From the NCBI GenBank assembly GCA_029936425.1, contig JAPYSU010000008.1, positions 75,469 through 139,468 on the forward strand: a stretch of DNA of 64,000 nt. Reading direction: 5' to 3'. Of the stretch, positions 17,877 to 26,702 are shown piece after piece; the first letter of the stretch is position 1, and each line of letters starts with the position of its first letter. The DNA comes from Litorimonas sp. (GTDB lineage: Bacteria > Pseudomonadota > Alphaproteobacteria > Caulobacterales > Maricaulaceae). The notes under the pieces were generated by a model. The model worked only from the letters and a program-made list of their open reading frames with translations. It was not told the DNA's origin and did no database searches. Both the position numbers and the translations under genes were made by a program.

Positions 17877-18878
17877 GTGACCGAAAACAGATTTTGGCAA
17901 TTAAATAGCCATCCCAAAGGCAATGATTTCGAGTCCGCGCTTTCTTTGGAAACGTCGGAAATGCCAAAGCCCAAGGACGGAGAGGTTTTGATTAAAAATG
18001 ATTATCTTTCCCTCGATGCAGGGACCCGCATGTGGATGACGCCCCGCACCGACGGCTATCAACCCCCTCTCCCGCTCGGCTCCATGATGGTCGGCTTATG
18101 CATAGGCAAAGTTGCAGAGTCCCGACATCCGGATTTCAAAACCGGCGATATCGTGAGAGCTTTCGGGCAGTGGGCAGACTATTCCTGCGTTGTGCCAGAA
18201 ATGACCGGTCTTGTTAAAATAGAGACAGATATTGACGACATCAGACAGCATTTCGGCGTTTTGGGAATGAATGGCTGGACTGCCTATTGGGGACTGCACG
18301 AAACAGCGAAGGTTAAGGCTGGAGAAGCTGTTCTCATTTCAGCGGCTGCAGGATCGACCGGAATTCTTGCGTGCCAAATTGCTAGAAATGCAGGGTGCCG
18401 AGTTTATGGCCTTGCCGGAAAGGACGAGAAATGCCGGTTTCTGGAAACCGAAATAGGTATTGTGAAAGCGTTCAATTACAAGACAGAGAATCTCGAGGAA
18501 GCATTTCAAGAAATCGAAGGTGGAATAAATGTTTACTTCGACAATGTGGGTGGGCCTATATTGGACAGCGTTTTCCCGAATATGGCTCTTTATGGGCGCA
18601 TCGCTCTTTGCGGACTCATCGCAGAATATACCGCTGATGGCCCTAAAGGCCCTCAGCAATTTGATCAGATTTTAATGAAGCGTCTTACGGTTACAGGGTT
18701 TTTCTCCCCTGACTTTATCGATCAAGGGCCTCGGTTGTCGAAGGAGCTTCGATCCTCCTTAGAGGCAGGGGACGTATTCATTCCGTTTGACGAGACCCAA
18801 GGCCTAGAGAACATGCTAACGGCCTATAAAAAATTATTTACCGGCGGCAATATCGGTAAAGTTGTTTTGAAACTCTAA
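17877..18878 (+). CDS. MDR-family NADP-dependent oxidoreductase
   Basis: A 333-residue zinc-free medium-chain reductase of the leukotriene B4 12-hydroxydehydrogenase/YncB type, which reduces alpha,beta-unsaturated carbonyl compounds. The start is GTG. Visible: FWQLNSHPKG at the N terminus, LSLDAGTRMWM, the nucleotide site AAAGSTGILACQIARNAGCRVYG and FDNVGGPILD. It is one of four paralogues in the island and the only one not beside a Rieske oxygenase. Confidence 0.88.
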   Translation: MTENRFWQLNSHPKGNDFESALSLETSEMPKPKDGEVLIKNDYLSLDAGTRMWMTPRTDGYQPPLPLGSMMVGLCIGKVAESRHPDFKTGDIVRAFGQWADYSCVVPEMTGLVKIETDIDDIRQHFGVLGMNGWTAYWGLHETAKVKAGEAVLISAAAGSTGILACQIARNAGCRVYGLAGKDEKCRFLETEIGIVKAFNYKTENLEEAFQEIEGGINVYFDNVGGPILDSVFPNMALYGRIALCGLIAEYTADGPKGPQQFDQILMKRLTVTGFFSPDFIDQGPRLSKELRSSLEAGDVFIPFDETQGLENMLTAYKKLFTGGNIGKVVLKL

Positions 18879-19102
18879 CGCTCTGGGCTGGATGTTCTGG
18901 AATAGCTAACTGTTAAGTGCTCGCCCACACAGATGAGACTGGAAAGCCATCAAAATTAATAGCTGTTTCCACCTGCCGGTAGATGTGATGGCTAAAAGAT
19001 AAAAAGACAGTCTTGCTGCACCTGGTTCACTGGCAACATAGCTAGGGCAAGTAGACGAGTTTTTAACTTATAAAATAATAGATATATCGGGAGGAAACTA
19101 TC

Positions 19103-20134
19103 ATGATGGACTCAAAGTCCCTGGAAAAGGCCACACTTAAATGTTTGAAGGCGCATGATTCCAAATATTCCGATGCGAAAATACGTAGCTTAACCCCGAT
19201 TTCTGGCGGATATAGTCGCCTGACCTATAAGGTTAACCTCAGCCATGGCGCCAATTCAGCTGACCTGATCCTTCAGTATTTACCTAAAGGGGCTACCGGG
19301 CTGGTCCGGGTTGACCGAAAAGTAGAAAACGATGTTTTAAAATTCTTGTCTCAGCAAAAAGGCATCAACACCCCTCGGATGTTGGCAAGCGATGTCAACG
19401 AAGCCTTTTTTGATAGCGCCACATTTATTTTTGAAGCTGAAAAAGGTCAGACATTTATCGAGGTTTGCCGGCAAGCCAAGCAAAAGGACTATAGCGACCT
19501 CAACAAGGTCGTTGCTCGAGCAGGCGCTGCAGTGCACTCTCAGGACATAGAAGACCTACCCGCATCTCTTCCTAGACCTGCAAGCTGGGACGAATACATC
19601 AATAAGCAAATTGAATTTTTTCGGCGTACAGAATCCGAGTCTCTTACGTCCCGTCCGTTTCTTCGCTATATGGCGCAATGGCTTGATGAGAACCGGCCGC
19701 CGCCAGCCCCGCTTAGCCTTGTGCATGGCGACTTTCAGGTCAGCAACATGATTCAAGCCAATAACAGTAAAGACTCTGTGCTGGTCGATTGGGAGCTTTC
19801 CCATATTGGTGATCCCAGAGAGGATCTCGGATGGTTCACAATGGTCTGCGGTGCCATCCCTCCAAATATATTAGAGGCGGATGTTGAAGGCTTTTACGAA
19901 GAATACAGAGCAAAAACAGGTTTGAGCCGGGAAGTTATCAATCCGGCAACAACTGCTTACTTCTTGATCATTTCATCTATTCAAACTCATATGGGCATGA
20001 TGAAGTCATCCGATGCGCTAGCGGAAAGTGCGGAACAATCGCAATCCGTTCTCGCCGCATATTATATGAACATCACAACCTATCAGCATATGAACTGGAT
20101 GAATGCGATTAAAGTCGTGGAGGATGCCAAATGA
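19103..20134 (+). CDS. Aminoglycoside-phosphotransferase-fold kinase (ACAD10/11 kinase-domain-like)
   Basis: A 343-residue protein with a strong ribosome-binding site (GGGAGGAAAC). Kinase marks are ISGGYSRLTYKV (ATP loop), VHGDFQVSNMI (catalytic loop) and LVDWELSHIGDPREDLGW (metal-binding DWE and the DxxxDL continuation). The GDPxxDLGW pattern matches the phosphotransferase domains fused or linked to acyl-CoA dehydrogenases, as in ACAD10/ACAD11, rather than drug-resistance enzymes. A DGPTEVH-type dehydrogenase lies nearby at 25448. It could phosphorylate a hydroxyacyl-CoA. It overlaps the following gene by 4 bp. Confidence 0.82.
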   Translation: MMDSKSLEKATLKCLKAHDSKYSDAKIRSLTPISGGYSRLTYKVNLSHGANSADLILQYLPKGATGLVRVDRKVENDVLKFLSQQKGINTPRMLASDVNEAFFDSATFIFEAEKGQTFIEVCRQAKQKDYSDLNKVVARAGAAVHSQDIEDLPASLPRPASWDEYINKQIEFFRRTESESLTSRPFLRYMAQWLDENRPPPAPLSLVHGDFQVSNMIQANNSKDSVLVDWELSHIGDPREDLGWFTMVCGAIPPNILEADVEGFYEEYRAKTGLSREVINPATTAYFLIISSIQTHMGMMKSSDALAESAEQSQSVLAAYYMNITTYQHMNWMNAIKVVEDAK

Positions 20135-20574
20135 TTATTTCACCGTCGATTTCTCAAGTCCTTCGGGGTGTAATCCATGAAATGAATACGAATTTGAAAG
20201 AAGGCCTGGCTGACCCTGTGAAAAAGGGGCAAATTGATACGATTATTGGTGTGCTGGGCAGCTGCGCCGTGCGAGTTGATTGCCAATCCACTTTTATCAA
20301 AGAAGAGGCAGATGCAATTTCTGCTATGGCAAAAGAATACCAAGCCGAAGAAAAAGCGACTCCGCACCTAGAAGACGCCATTGAGAAACTATCTCAAGCG
20401 TCCGATGATCATACGCTCTACCAAGCTGCAAGTGAAACCCTCTCAGCGATGTCCGATATTGGCGACTCAGCCGGACCTGATTTGTCCCGAAAGCTATTTG
20501 GTTTACTTGAACAGAGATTAGAGAACGAATTGAAAATCATCGGCGGCGGATTTGAGGCTGCAGGACGGGGTTAG
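20131..20574 (+). CDS. Uncharacterised helical protein coupled to the kinase
   Basis: This 147-residue protein overlaps the kinase by ATGA, so the two are translationally coupled. It is predicted all-helical: PSISQVLRGVIHEMNTNLKEGLADP, a central charged helix with EEADAISAMAKEYQAEEKATPHLE, and a C-terminal RKLFGLLEQRLENELKIIGGGFEAAGRG. No catalytic motif or membrane segment is seen and I do not recognise the family. Position suggests an accessory or regulatory subunit of the kinase. Confidence 0.75.
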   Translation: MIISPSISQVLRGVIHEMNTNLKEGLADPVKKGQIDTIIGVLGSCAVRVDCQSTFIKEEADAISAMAKEYQAEEKATPHLEDAIEKLSQASDDHTLYQAASETLSAMSDIGDSAGPDLSRKLFGLLEQRLENELKIIGGGFEAAGRG

Positions 20575-20624
20575 CGACCGGAAGTCTTCCTGCGCTTAGG
20601 CGCTAAACCTTCCTATTTTTAACA

Positions 20625-20660
20625 CAAAAAAACTATGATGACCGAACGGCATCATAGTTT
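20625..20660 (-). terminator. Rho-independent terminator for the lipoyl/E1 operon
   Basis: A perfect 11-bp stem (AAACTATGATG at 20630-20640, CATCATAGTTT at 20650-20660) with a 9-nt loop. On the minus strand it is followed by a run of T (20625-20632 read in reverse), so it terminates the leftward operon ending at 20750. It may also slow transcription from the rightward gene ending at 20574. Confidence 0.8.
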
Positions 20661-20749
20661 AAGTTTGCCAAATTGAGAGTGGGAAGCCCTCAAATGGTTA
20701 GTATACCTTAGTGAGAGTCTTTCAGCTTAAGGAAGTGTACAGCCTCAAA

Positions 20750-20992
20750 TTAAGAACTTAATTCGATCTCGGCCACAATTTCACCGATTTGGCAGGTTTG
20801 TCCTACCTCAGCAATCACTGTGAGAGTGCCCTCAAACGGACACTCTACATCTTGTGTGGATTTATCGGTTTCAACGGCATAAATCTCCTGTCCGACGGCC
20901 ACTTTGTCTCCGGTCTTCACGTGCCATTCAGCAATCGTAGCTTCGTCCATCGACATCCCTAACTTAGGGAGTTTTAGTTTCACTTTTGCCAT
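20750..20992 (-). CDS. Free-standing lipoyl-domain carrier protein
   Basis: An 80-residue single biotinyl/lipoyl domain: VKLKLPKLGMSMDEATIAEW at the N terminus, then the attachment loop VETDKST with modifiable Lys44, then GEIVAEI. This is the lipoyl hairpin of 2-oxoacid dehydrogenase E2 without the subunit-binding or catalytic acyltransferase domain. It lies 2 bp after the E1 beta gene in the same operon. It would take the acyl group from the E1 thiamine adduct; the acyltransferase and E3 must come from elsewhere. Confidence 0.9.
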   Translation of the reverse strand: MAKVKLKLPKLGMSMDEATIAEWHVKTGDKVAVGQEIYAVETDKSTQDVECPFEGTLTVIAEVGQTCQIGEIVAEIELSS

Positions 20993-20994
20993 TA

Positions 20995-21981
20995 CTAGCT
21001 CCTACCCATGACATTTCGAATAGCGATTTCCAATTCGGCCTCACCCGCAGTCCAATCTTTTTCCAGAGACGGGTTAAATGGCACAGGTGAAAATTTAGAA
21101 CCGACTCGCTCCACTGGAGCTTTCAAGCTAGCGAAAAGAGCCTCATGAATGACGGAAGAAATTTCCGCACCCACGCCATACTCTTTTACCGCTTCGTGCA
21201 TAACAATCGCGCGTTTCGTTTTTGACACAGAATTTAAAACTGCCTCTTTATCGAAGGGTGCAATCGTGCGTAGGTCAATAACCTCAATAGAAACTTCGTT
21301 TTTAAGGCGTTCAGCAACCGCGAGGCAATCCAGAACCTGTCTGCCATAGCTCACTATGGTTAGGTCAGTCCCCTCCGTAAGTACGGCCGCTTTTCCAAGC
21401 GGAACGCGATACCCAGGCTCAGGCATAGGTCCTTTTACTCTCATCATTGCAAGATGCTGTATGAAGATGGTGGGGTTGTCGCTTTCGATACAAGACAGGA
21501 TAAGACCTTTTGCATCGGCTGGGTTCGAGGCTGTAACGATTGTTAAGCCTGGGACATGGGCAAACCAGGATTCAAGCCAGTCTGAGTGTTGGCCTCCGAA
21601 TTGGCGGCCCGTCCCGGTTGTTGTCATAACATGTAGCGGCACGCCAGTTTGTCCGCCTGACATAAATCGAAGCTTAGCGGCATGATTCACCAATTGGTCC
21701 ATCGCCACAGTCAGAAAGTTCATGAACATAATATCGGCAACAGGTCGGTAACCCGCAATTGCAGCGCCAACCGCTGCCCCCATAATTGATTGCTCGGCAA
21801 TTGCAGTGGATCGCACCCGATCTGTTCCGAATTTTCCGGACAATCCGTACATTGTCTTAAAGACGCCGCCGCCTTGTTCATCGCCTACATCTTCACCTAG
21901 CACAATAACCTTCTCATCCGCCTCCATGGCTTCTGTAAGGGCGAGGTTGTGGGCTTGACCAAAATTCAATTGTTCACTCAT
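20995..21981 (-). CDS. 2-oxoacid (acetoin/pyruvate-type) dehydrogenase E1 beta subunit
   Basis: A 328-residue transketolase-type beta subunit: GEDVGDEQGGGVF, the TPP-activating Glu region RSTAIAEQSIMGAAVGAA, and a C-terminal domain with ILSxIESDNPTIFIQ and VIDLRTIAPFDKEAV. It overlaps the alpha gene by 4 bp. Together they decarboxylate a 2-oxoacid or acetoin-like compound and load the acyl group on the lipoyl carrier. The natural substrate in this island is unknown. Confidence 0.9.
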   Translation of the reverse strand: MSEQLNFGQAHNLALTEAMEADEKVIVLGEDVGDEQGGGVFKTMYGLSGKFGTDRVRSTAIAEQSIMGAAVGAAIAGYRPVADIMFMNFLTVAMDQLVNHAAKLRFMSGGQTGVPLHVMTTTGTGRQFGGQHSDWLESWFAHVPGLTIVTASNPADAKGLILSCIESDNPTIFIQHLAMMRVKGPMPEPGYRVPLGKAAVLTEGTDLTIVSYGRQVLDCLAVAERLKNEVSIEVIDLRTIAPFDKEAVLNSVSKTKRAIVMHEAVKEYGVGAEISSVIHEALFASLKAPVERVGSKFSPVPFNPSLEKDWTAGEAELEIAIRNVMGRS

Positions 21982-22985
21982 GCCGACACCTCGTAATCAT
22001 ATACGTCGATTTGATTTTCCCGCATATCCGGGTCTCCGCTTTCAAGAGCAAATTTTGCGGCTTCTTCAACCTCCGATTCAATTTCGGTGTCAATCTCGTT
22101 CAGAATTGCCTCCTCTATACCGCTATCCAATAGATGCTGCCTTAAAAGTGGAACAGGGTCGGCCTTTTTAGCAGCGGCCATTTCCTCTTTGGGAATGTAA
22201 CCGCCAGGATCCCCAAACACATGTCCGTTAAACCTGAAGGTCATGGCTTCAATAAGCGTCGGGCCGTTCCCGGCTCGCGCATGGTCAGCCGCTTCCTTCG
22301 CTGCCTGATACATTTCCACAGGATCGTTTCCGTTCACTCGAACAGATCGAATACCATATGCTGCGCCGCGTTCGGCAACTGTCTCAGTATTTGACGTATA
22401 TTCAAATTTCGTATGTTCTCCGTAGAGATTGTTTTGACATAAGAAAATGACCGGTAAGTTCCATAGAGACGCCATATTAACGCCTTCATGGAAAGCGCCA
22501 ATATTTGTCGCGCCGTCGCCAAAGCACGTCACCGTGACCCGGCCATCTCCTGAAAGTTGACTTGCAAGACCCAGGCCGCTTGCGATCGGAATACCAGATC
22601 CAACAATACCTGTCGTAACCATCACACCGCTTTCGGGATGCGTAATATGCATGGGTCCGCCCTTTCCACGGCAGGTCCCGGTAACTTTTCCGGTATATTC
22701 CGCCATGAGTGGCTTCAGGGGAACGCCCTTGGCGATTTGATCGTGAATTCCCCTATATATTGTAACGAGATAATCACTTTTTTCCAATGCCGCCATCGTG
22801 GCAGCAGATACGACTTCCTGCCCACGGGCAGAATAATACACGATCGCTAGATCTCCCGACGAAATCATAGAGCGAAATTTGACATCGGTCTGATAAATTT
22901 TTTGGGTGCGTCGATAGATATCGACGAGCACGTCATTCGTCAGCTTTTGCTTTTTCATATGAAGTTCCACTTTTTCCGTATTCAT
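21978..22985 (-). CDS. 2-oxoacid dehydrogenase E1 alpha subunit
   Basis: A 335-residue thiamine-diphosphate-dependent E1 alpha. The TPP motif GDGATNIGAFHEGVN runs to LCQNNLYGEHT. GKGGPMHIT and TGIVGSGIPIASGLG are also typical of acetoin/pyruvate dehydrogenase alpha chains. It is the first gene of the operon E1 alpha, E1 beta, lipoyl domain. It is divergent from the acyl-CoA dehydrogenase operon with 127 bp between, which contains an ACCCCT/AGGGGT inverted repeat. Confidence 0.9.
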   Translation of the reverse strand: MNTEKVELHMKKQKLTNDVLVDIYRRTQKIYQTDVKFRSMISSGDLAIVYYSARGQEVVSAATMAALEKSDYLVTIYRGIHDQIAKGVPLKPLMAEYTGKVTGTCRGKGGPMHITHPESGVMVTTGIVGSGIPIASGLGLASQLSGDGRVTVTCFGDGATNIGAFHEGVNMASLWNLPVIFLCQNNLYGEHTKFEYTSNTETVAERGAAYGIRSVRVNGNDPVEMYQAAKEAADHARAGNGPTLIEAMTFRFNGHVFGDPGGYIPKEEMAAAKKADPVPLLRQHLLDSGIEEAILNEIDTEIESEVEEAAKFALESGDPDMRENQIDVYDYEVSA

Positions 22986-23112
22986 ATTTCAGTATCTGGC
23001 CTTTTTCACCCCTATTAAGTGACAGGGGTAATTTTGTCTCTTGAGCCCTCTTACTTCTCTACCTCACAGGAAGGTTAGTTATTACGCCCTCTGGTTTCAC
23101 TTATGAAAGATT

Positions 23113-24354
23113 ATGCATACGACTCCAGACATGCCCGACGCCTCGCAGACTGATAGCTTCCGTGAAGAAGTTCGCGTGTGGCTTATCGAAAATTGCCCTC
23201 AAAAGCTGCGGGATCTAAGAAACGGGAGTGAAGCCCGTTGTTGGGGTGGTAAACAATGGACTTTCGACTCTCCCGAACAGAAATTATGGTTAGAGCGCTG
23301 TATCGAAAAAGGTTGGACCGCCCCCGCATGGCCAAAAGAATATGGCGGCGCCGGACTAACTTCAGAGCAGTCCACCATTATTAAGTCCGAAATGGACAAT
23401 TTAAATATTCCACGTCCATTATATAGCTATGGCCTTACCATGTTGGGTCCAACGCTCTTAAAATATGGGACTTCAGCTCAGAAAGCTATGCATTTGCCCG
23501 CTATTGCCAAAGGTGAAGTGCGCTGGTGCCAAGGTTACTCTGAGCCAAATGCAGGGTCTGACTTAGCCTCTCTCTCCATGAAATGTGAGGATAAAGGGGA
23601 CCATTGGTTGCTGAACGGGCAAAAGATCTGGACGTCCACGGCGGATGAGAGCGACTGGATATTCGCTATGGTTCGGACAGACAATTCCCAAGCAAAAAAG
23701 CAAATAGGAATTTCATTTATCTTGGTTGATATAAATACGCCGGGTATTCATGTACGCCCGATCGACCTGATCTCCGGTAAATCTCCATTTTGCGAGACCT
23801 TCTTCACCGATGTAAAAGTTCCCAAATTTTATGGACCGAACAATGCGTCTATTGTTGGTGAAATAAACAATGGATGGCGCGTAGGAATGTATTTGCTCTC
23901 CCATGAGCGCGGGAGTCTGGGCGCATATACACTGGACGGCCGAGGTCATGAGCCGCTTTCCCTTATAGATATGGCAATCGAAGCTTTCGGTAAGGACACC
24001 GAGGGCCAGATTAACAACCCCATTCTTAGAGAAAAACTTGCAAGTGCCCAAATTGATGAAGCGGGCTGCTCGGCCCTTGCCGAGCATCTTAACAAACAGA
24101 TTAATGACGGAATGGAAATTGGCGCAAAATCCTCACTGGTCAAATATTCATCAACGCAAATAATTAAAAAAGGTTATGAACTTCGAATGGAAATCGCTGG
24201 ATTGAGCGGTGCCGTTCAGAACGGAAATCAAAGCCTGAACGATACGACCCTAGCCCAGAACTGGCTTTATTCAAGAGCCTATACAATTCTGGGTGGGACC
24301 TCTGAAATTCAATTAAATATTATATCGAAAAGACTGTTAGGGTTACCGACTTAA
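23113..24354 (+). CDS. Acyl-CoA dehydrogenase, subunit 1 of a likely heteromer
   Basis: A 413-residue ACAD with WLIENCPQKLRD, WTAPAWPKEYGGAGL, GYSEPNAGSDLAS, NGQKIWTSTA, LLSHERGSLG and the C-terminal GGTSEIQLNIISKRLLGLP. The C-terminal Gly-Gly pattern is that of long FadE-type enzymes in steroid and terpenoid side-chain degradation. The next ACAD starts at the base after this stop, which in those pathways marks alpha2beta2 enzymes. FAD-dependent 2,3-desaturation of a bulky acyl-CoA is inferred. Confidence 0.88.
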   Translation: MHTTPDMPDASQTDSFREEVRVWLIENCPQKLRDLRNGSEARCWGGKQWTFDSPEQKLWLERCIEKGWTAPAWPKEYGGAGLTSEQSTIIKSEMDNLNIPRPLYSYGLTMLGPTLLKYGTSAQKAMHLPAIAKGEVRWCQGYSEPNAGSDLASLSMKCEDKGDHWLLNGQKIWTSTADESDWIFAMVRTDNSQAKKQIGISFILVDINTPGIHVRPIDLISGKSPFCETFFTDVKVPKFYGPNNASIVGEINNGWRVGMYLLSHERGSLGAYTLDGRGHEPLSLIDMAIEAFGKDTEGQINNPILREKLASAQIDEAGCSALAEHLNKQINDGMEIGAKSSLVKYSSTQIIKKGYELRMEIAGLSGAVQNGNQSLNDTTLAQNWLYSRAYTILGGTSEIQLNIISKRLLGLPT

Positions 24355-25446
24355 ATGAGTTTTGCTACATCAGAAGAAGAGTTGATGTTGGAAGAAGCCG
24401 CGATTGGTTTCTTGACCGAAGATTACGGCCTGCCAGCATTTAGGAAATTGAGGGACAACCAGGAAACCTTCTCCGCTGAAATGTGGCAAGGTATTTCCGA
24501 GATGGGTTGGCCCGGAATAATAATTGAGGAAAAATTTGGCGGCTCAAATATGAGCACGCTCGCAGCTTGCACAATTGTCAACATCGTCGGCCAAAGCCTG
24601 AGTAGCATTCCGTTTATCTCATCAGCGGTAATCGCGCCTAAGGCTATTCAGGAAACGGCGACCGAAAAACAAATGTCGGCTTGGTTGATCCCCCTTTCAC
24701 AGGGAGACACACGCACAGCGATTTCCGTCAACACCTCGACCTTAACCTTGTCGGATGCATCGAGCGGATACAGTCTATCGGGAACGTCAACACACCTCGT
24801 TGACGGTAATTCAGCAGAGTATGTTTTGACCACCGCATTGAAAAACGGGGAAGAGTTTCTGTGCCGCCTTTCATTGTCTGGTGATGGTATCGAGCGCACT
24901 CCCCTAACTTCTATTGACGGTCGAGACATCGCCACCGTGAAATTTGACAAAGTTCAGATTACTACTGATGACCTTGTCGGAAAGGGCCCTCTTAGAGAAA
25001 ATCAAAAACAGCGTCTTTTCGCTTTTGGCTCGCTTGTTTACTCGGCTGAACTCGTAGGTATGGCACGTGCCGCCTTTGAAATGACATTGGCCTATCTGAA
25101 AGAAAGAAAACAATTCGGTCAAGTGATTGGGAGTTTCCAAGCTCTTCAACATCGAATGTCCTTATTATTTATAGACCTGTCTCAAGCCGAAGCACTCGTC
25201 GCGAAAACGGCAAATATGTTTGATGAGTCAGACCCGCAATTCCTACGATTTGCGAGTCTCAGTAAAGCCAAAGCCGGCAAGACCGCCCTAGCTATAGCCA
25301 ATGAATCTATTCAGATGCATGGCGGCATAGGAATGACTGAGGAATATGACATCGGGCTTTATTTAAAGCGTGTCGCTGTTTCAGAACAAATCTTTGGCGA
25401 CTATAATTATCACGCAGATAAAGCCGCTCGTTTAGCAGGATACTGA
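24355..25446 (+). CDS. Acyl-CoA dehydrogenase, subunit 2 of a likely heteromer
   Basis: A 363-residue ACAD-like protein starting directly after the preceding stop (TAA-ATG). It has the fold marks GWPGIIIEEKFGGS, KERKQFGQVIGSFQALQHRM and IQMHGGIGMTEEYDIGLYLKR, but weak versions of the central FAD/substrate motifs and no YEG-type catalytic Glu at the C terminus (SEQIFGDYNYH instead). This asymmetry between neighbouring subunits resembles ChsE1/ChsE2-type heterotetramers of steroid side-chain oxidation. Confidence 0.87.
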   Translation: MSFATSEEELMLEEAAIGFLTEDYGLPAFRKLRDNQETFSAEMWQGISEMGWPGIIIEEKFGGSNMSTLAACTIVNIVGQSLSSIPFISSAVIAPKAIQETATEKQMSAWLIPLSQGDTRTAISVNTSTLTLSDASSGYSLSGTSTHLVDGNSAEYVLTTALKNGEEFLCRLSLSGDGIERTPLTSIDGRDIATVKFDKVQITTDDLVGKGPLRENQKQRLFAFGSLVYSAELVGMARAAFEMTLAYLKERKQFGQVIGSFQALQHRMSLLFIDLSQAEALVAKTANMFDESDPQFLRFASLSKAKAGKTALAIANESIQMHGGIGMTEEYDIGLYLKRVAVSEQIFGDYNYHADKAARLAGY

Positions 25447-25447
25447 T

Positions 25448-26608
25448 TTGACCAATATAAATAGTTTAAGCTCTAAAATTGAAACCTTTGTCCGCGACGT
25501 GATTATTCCCTATGAGAGTGATCCGCGGAATCAGGAACATGGCCCCACAGAGGAACTTGTTAGAGAACTCCGCGACCTCGCTCGAGAAGCAGGCGTCATG
25601 ACCCCGCACATATTAGAAAGCGGAGAGCATGTAAGCCAACGTGAGACAGCGTTACTTTTGAAAAAAACCGGCCTATCCACCCTAGGGTCTGTGGCATGCA
25701 ATACGGCTTCTCCTGACGAAGGAAATATGTTTCTCTTGGGTAAAGCTGCAAATCAGGAACAGAAATCCCGCTATTTAGAAAGACTGGTAAGTGGTCATGC
25801 CCGGTCGGCCTTTTTCATGACAGAACCGGCACGAGAGGGCGGCGCCGGGTCGGATCCGTCAATGATGAAAACAACAGCGGTTCGGGATGGAAATCATTGG
25901 ATCATCAATGGCCGCAAGACATTTATTACGGGAGCCCAAGGTGCCGAGGTCGGCATCATCATGGCGAAAGCGGAAGAAGGTGCCTGTCTCTTCCTGACTG
26001 AACTCCCTCATCCTGACATCAAAATTGAACGTGTTCTCGACACGATCGATAGTTCTATGCCCGGTGGACATTCCCAAGTCTTAATTGATAACCTTCGTGT
26101 ATCTGCCGATCAGATGCTAGGCAATCCCGGGGATGGATTTCGCCTTGCGCAAGTCAGGCTAGCGCCCGCACGATTGTCACATTGTATGCGGTGGACGGGA
26201 ATGGGTATCAGAGCTCAGCAAATCGCAACTAAATATGCCTGCTCCAGAGAAGGATTTGGAAAACTGCTTGTGGATCACGAAGGGGTCGGTTTTATGCTGG
26301 CCGAAAATCAGATCGATCTTCAGCAGTGTGAATTAATGATCGACTGGGTAGCGGATGCCTTGGATCGCGGCGAAACCGCGAATGTCGAAAGCTCCATGGC
26401 AAAAGTCGCCGTTTCAGAGGCTCTTTTCCGGGTCGCTGATAAATGCATTCAAGTTATGGGCGGCATGGGCGTTACACAAGATTCCATGGTTGAACATTTC
26501 TTTAGGGAAATTCGTGCATTTCGGATTTATGACGGCCCTACCGAAGTCCACAAATGGTCATTGGCCAAAAAGATCAAGAAGAAAACTTTAAATAATCAAA
26601 CTAAGTAA
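25448..26608 (+). CDS. Acyl-CoA dehydrogenase, ACAD10/11-like
   Basis: A 386-residue ACAD with a TTG start 1 bp after the previous stop. Marks: MTEPAREGGAGSDPS, INGRKTFITGA, VRLAPARLSHCMRW, IQVMGGMGVTQDS and a C-terminal RIYDGPTEVHKWSLAKKI. The DGPxEVH signature is typical of the ACAD10/ACAD11 group, whose human members carry a fused phosphotransferase domain. A separate kinase of that type is encoded at 19103. It ends the operon before a bidirectional terminator. Confidence 0.87.
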   Translation: MTNINSLSSKIETFVRDVIIPYESDPRNQEHGPTEELVRELRDLAREAGVMTPHILESGEHVSQRETALLLKKTGLSTLGSVACNTASPDEGNMFLLGKAANQEQKSRYLERLVSGHARSAFFMTEPAREGGAGSDPSMMKTTAVRDGNHWIINGRKTFITGAQGAEVGIIMAKAEEGACLFLTELPHPDIKIERVLDTIDSSMPGGHSQVLIDNLRVSADQMLGNPGDGFRLAQVRLAPARLSHCMRWTGMGIRAQQIATKYACSREGFGKLLVDHEGVGFMLAENQIDLQQCELMIDWVADALDRGETANVESSMAKVAVSEALFRVADKCIQVMGGMGVTQDSMVEHFFREIRAFRIYDGPTEVHKWSLAKKIKKKTLNNQTK

Positions 26609-26645
26609 GTGGTAATTTTTTAAGTACGTCCTCGATTTGAGTACA

Positions 26646-26678
26646 AAAAAAGACCCGCATCTCTTGCGGGTCTTTTTT
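26646..26678. terminator. Bidirectional rho-independent terminator
   Basis: A perfect 13-bp inverted repeat (26646-26658 with 26666-26678), GC-rich core GACCCGC/GCGGGTC flanked by A6 and T6 runs, 7-nt loop. It lies between the convergent ACAD operon and the second TonB receptor. Confidence 0.93.
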
Positions 26679-26702
26679 CGTCTATTTCACTTGTAAAGTA
26701 CT

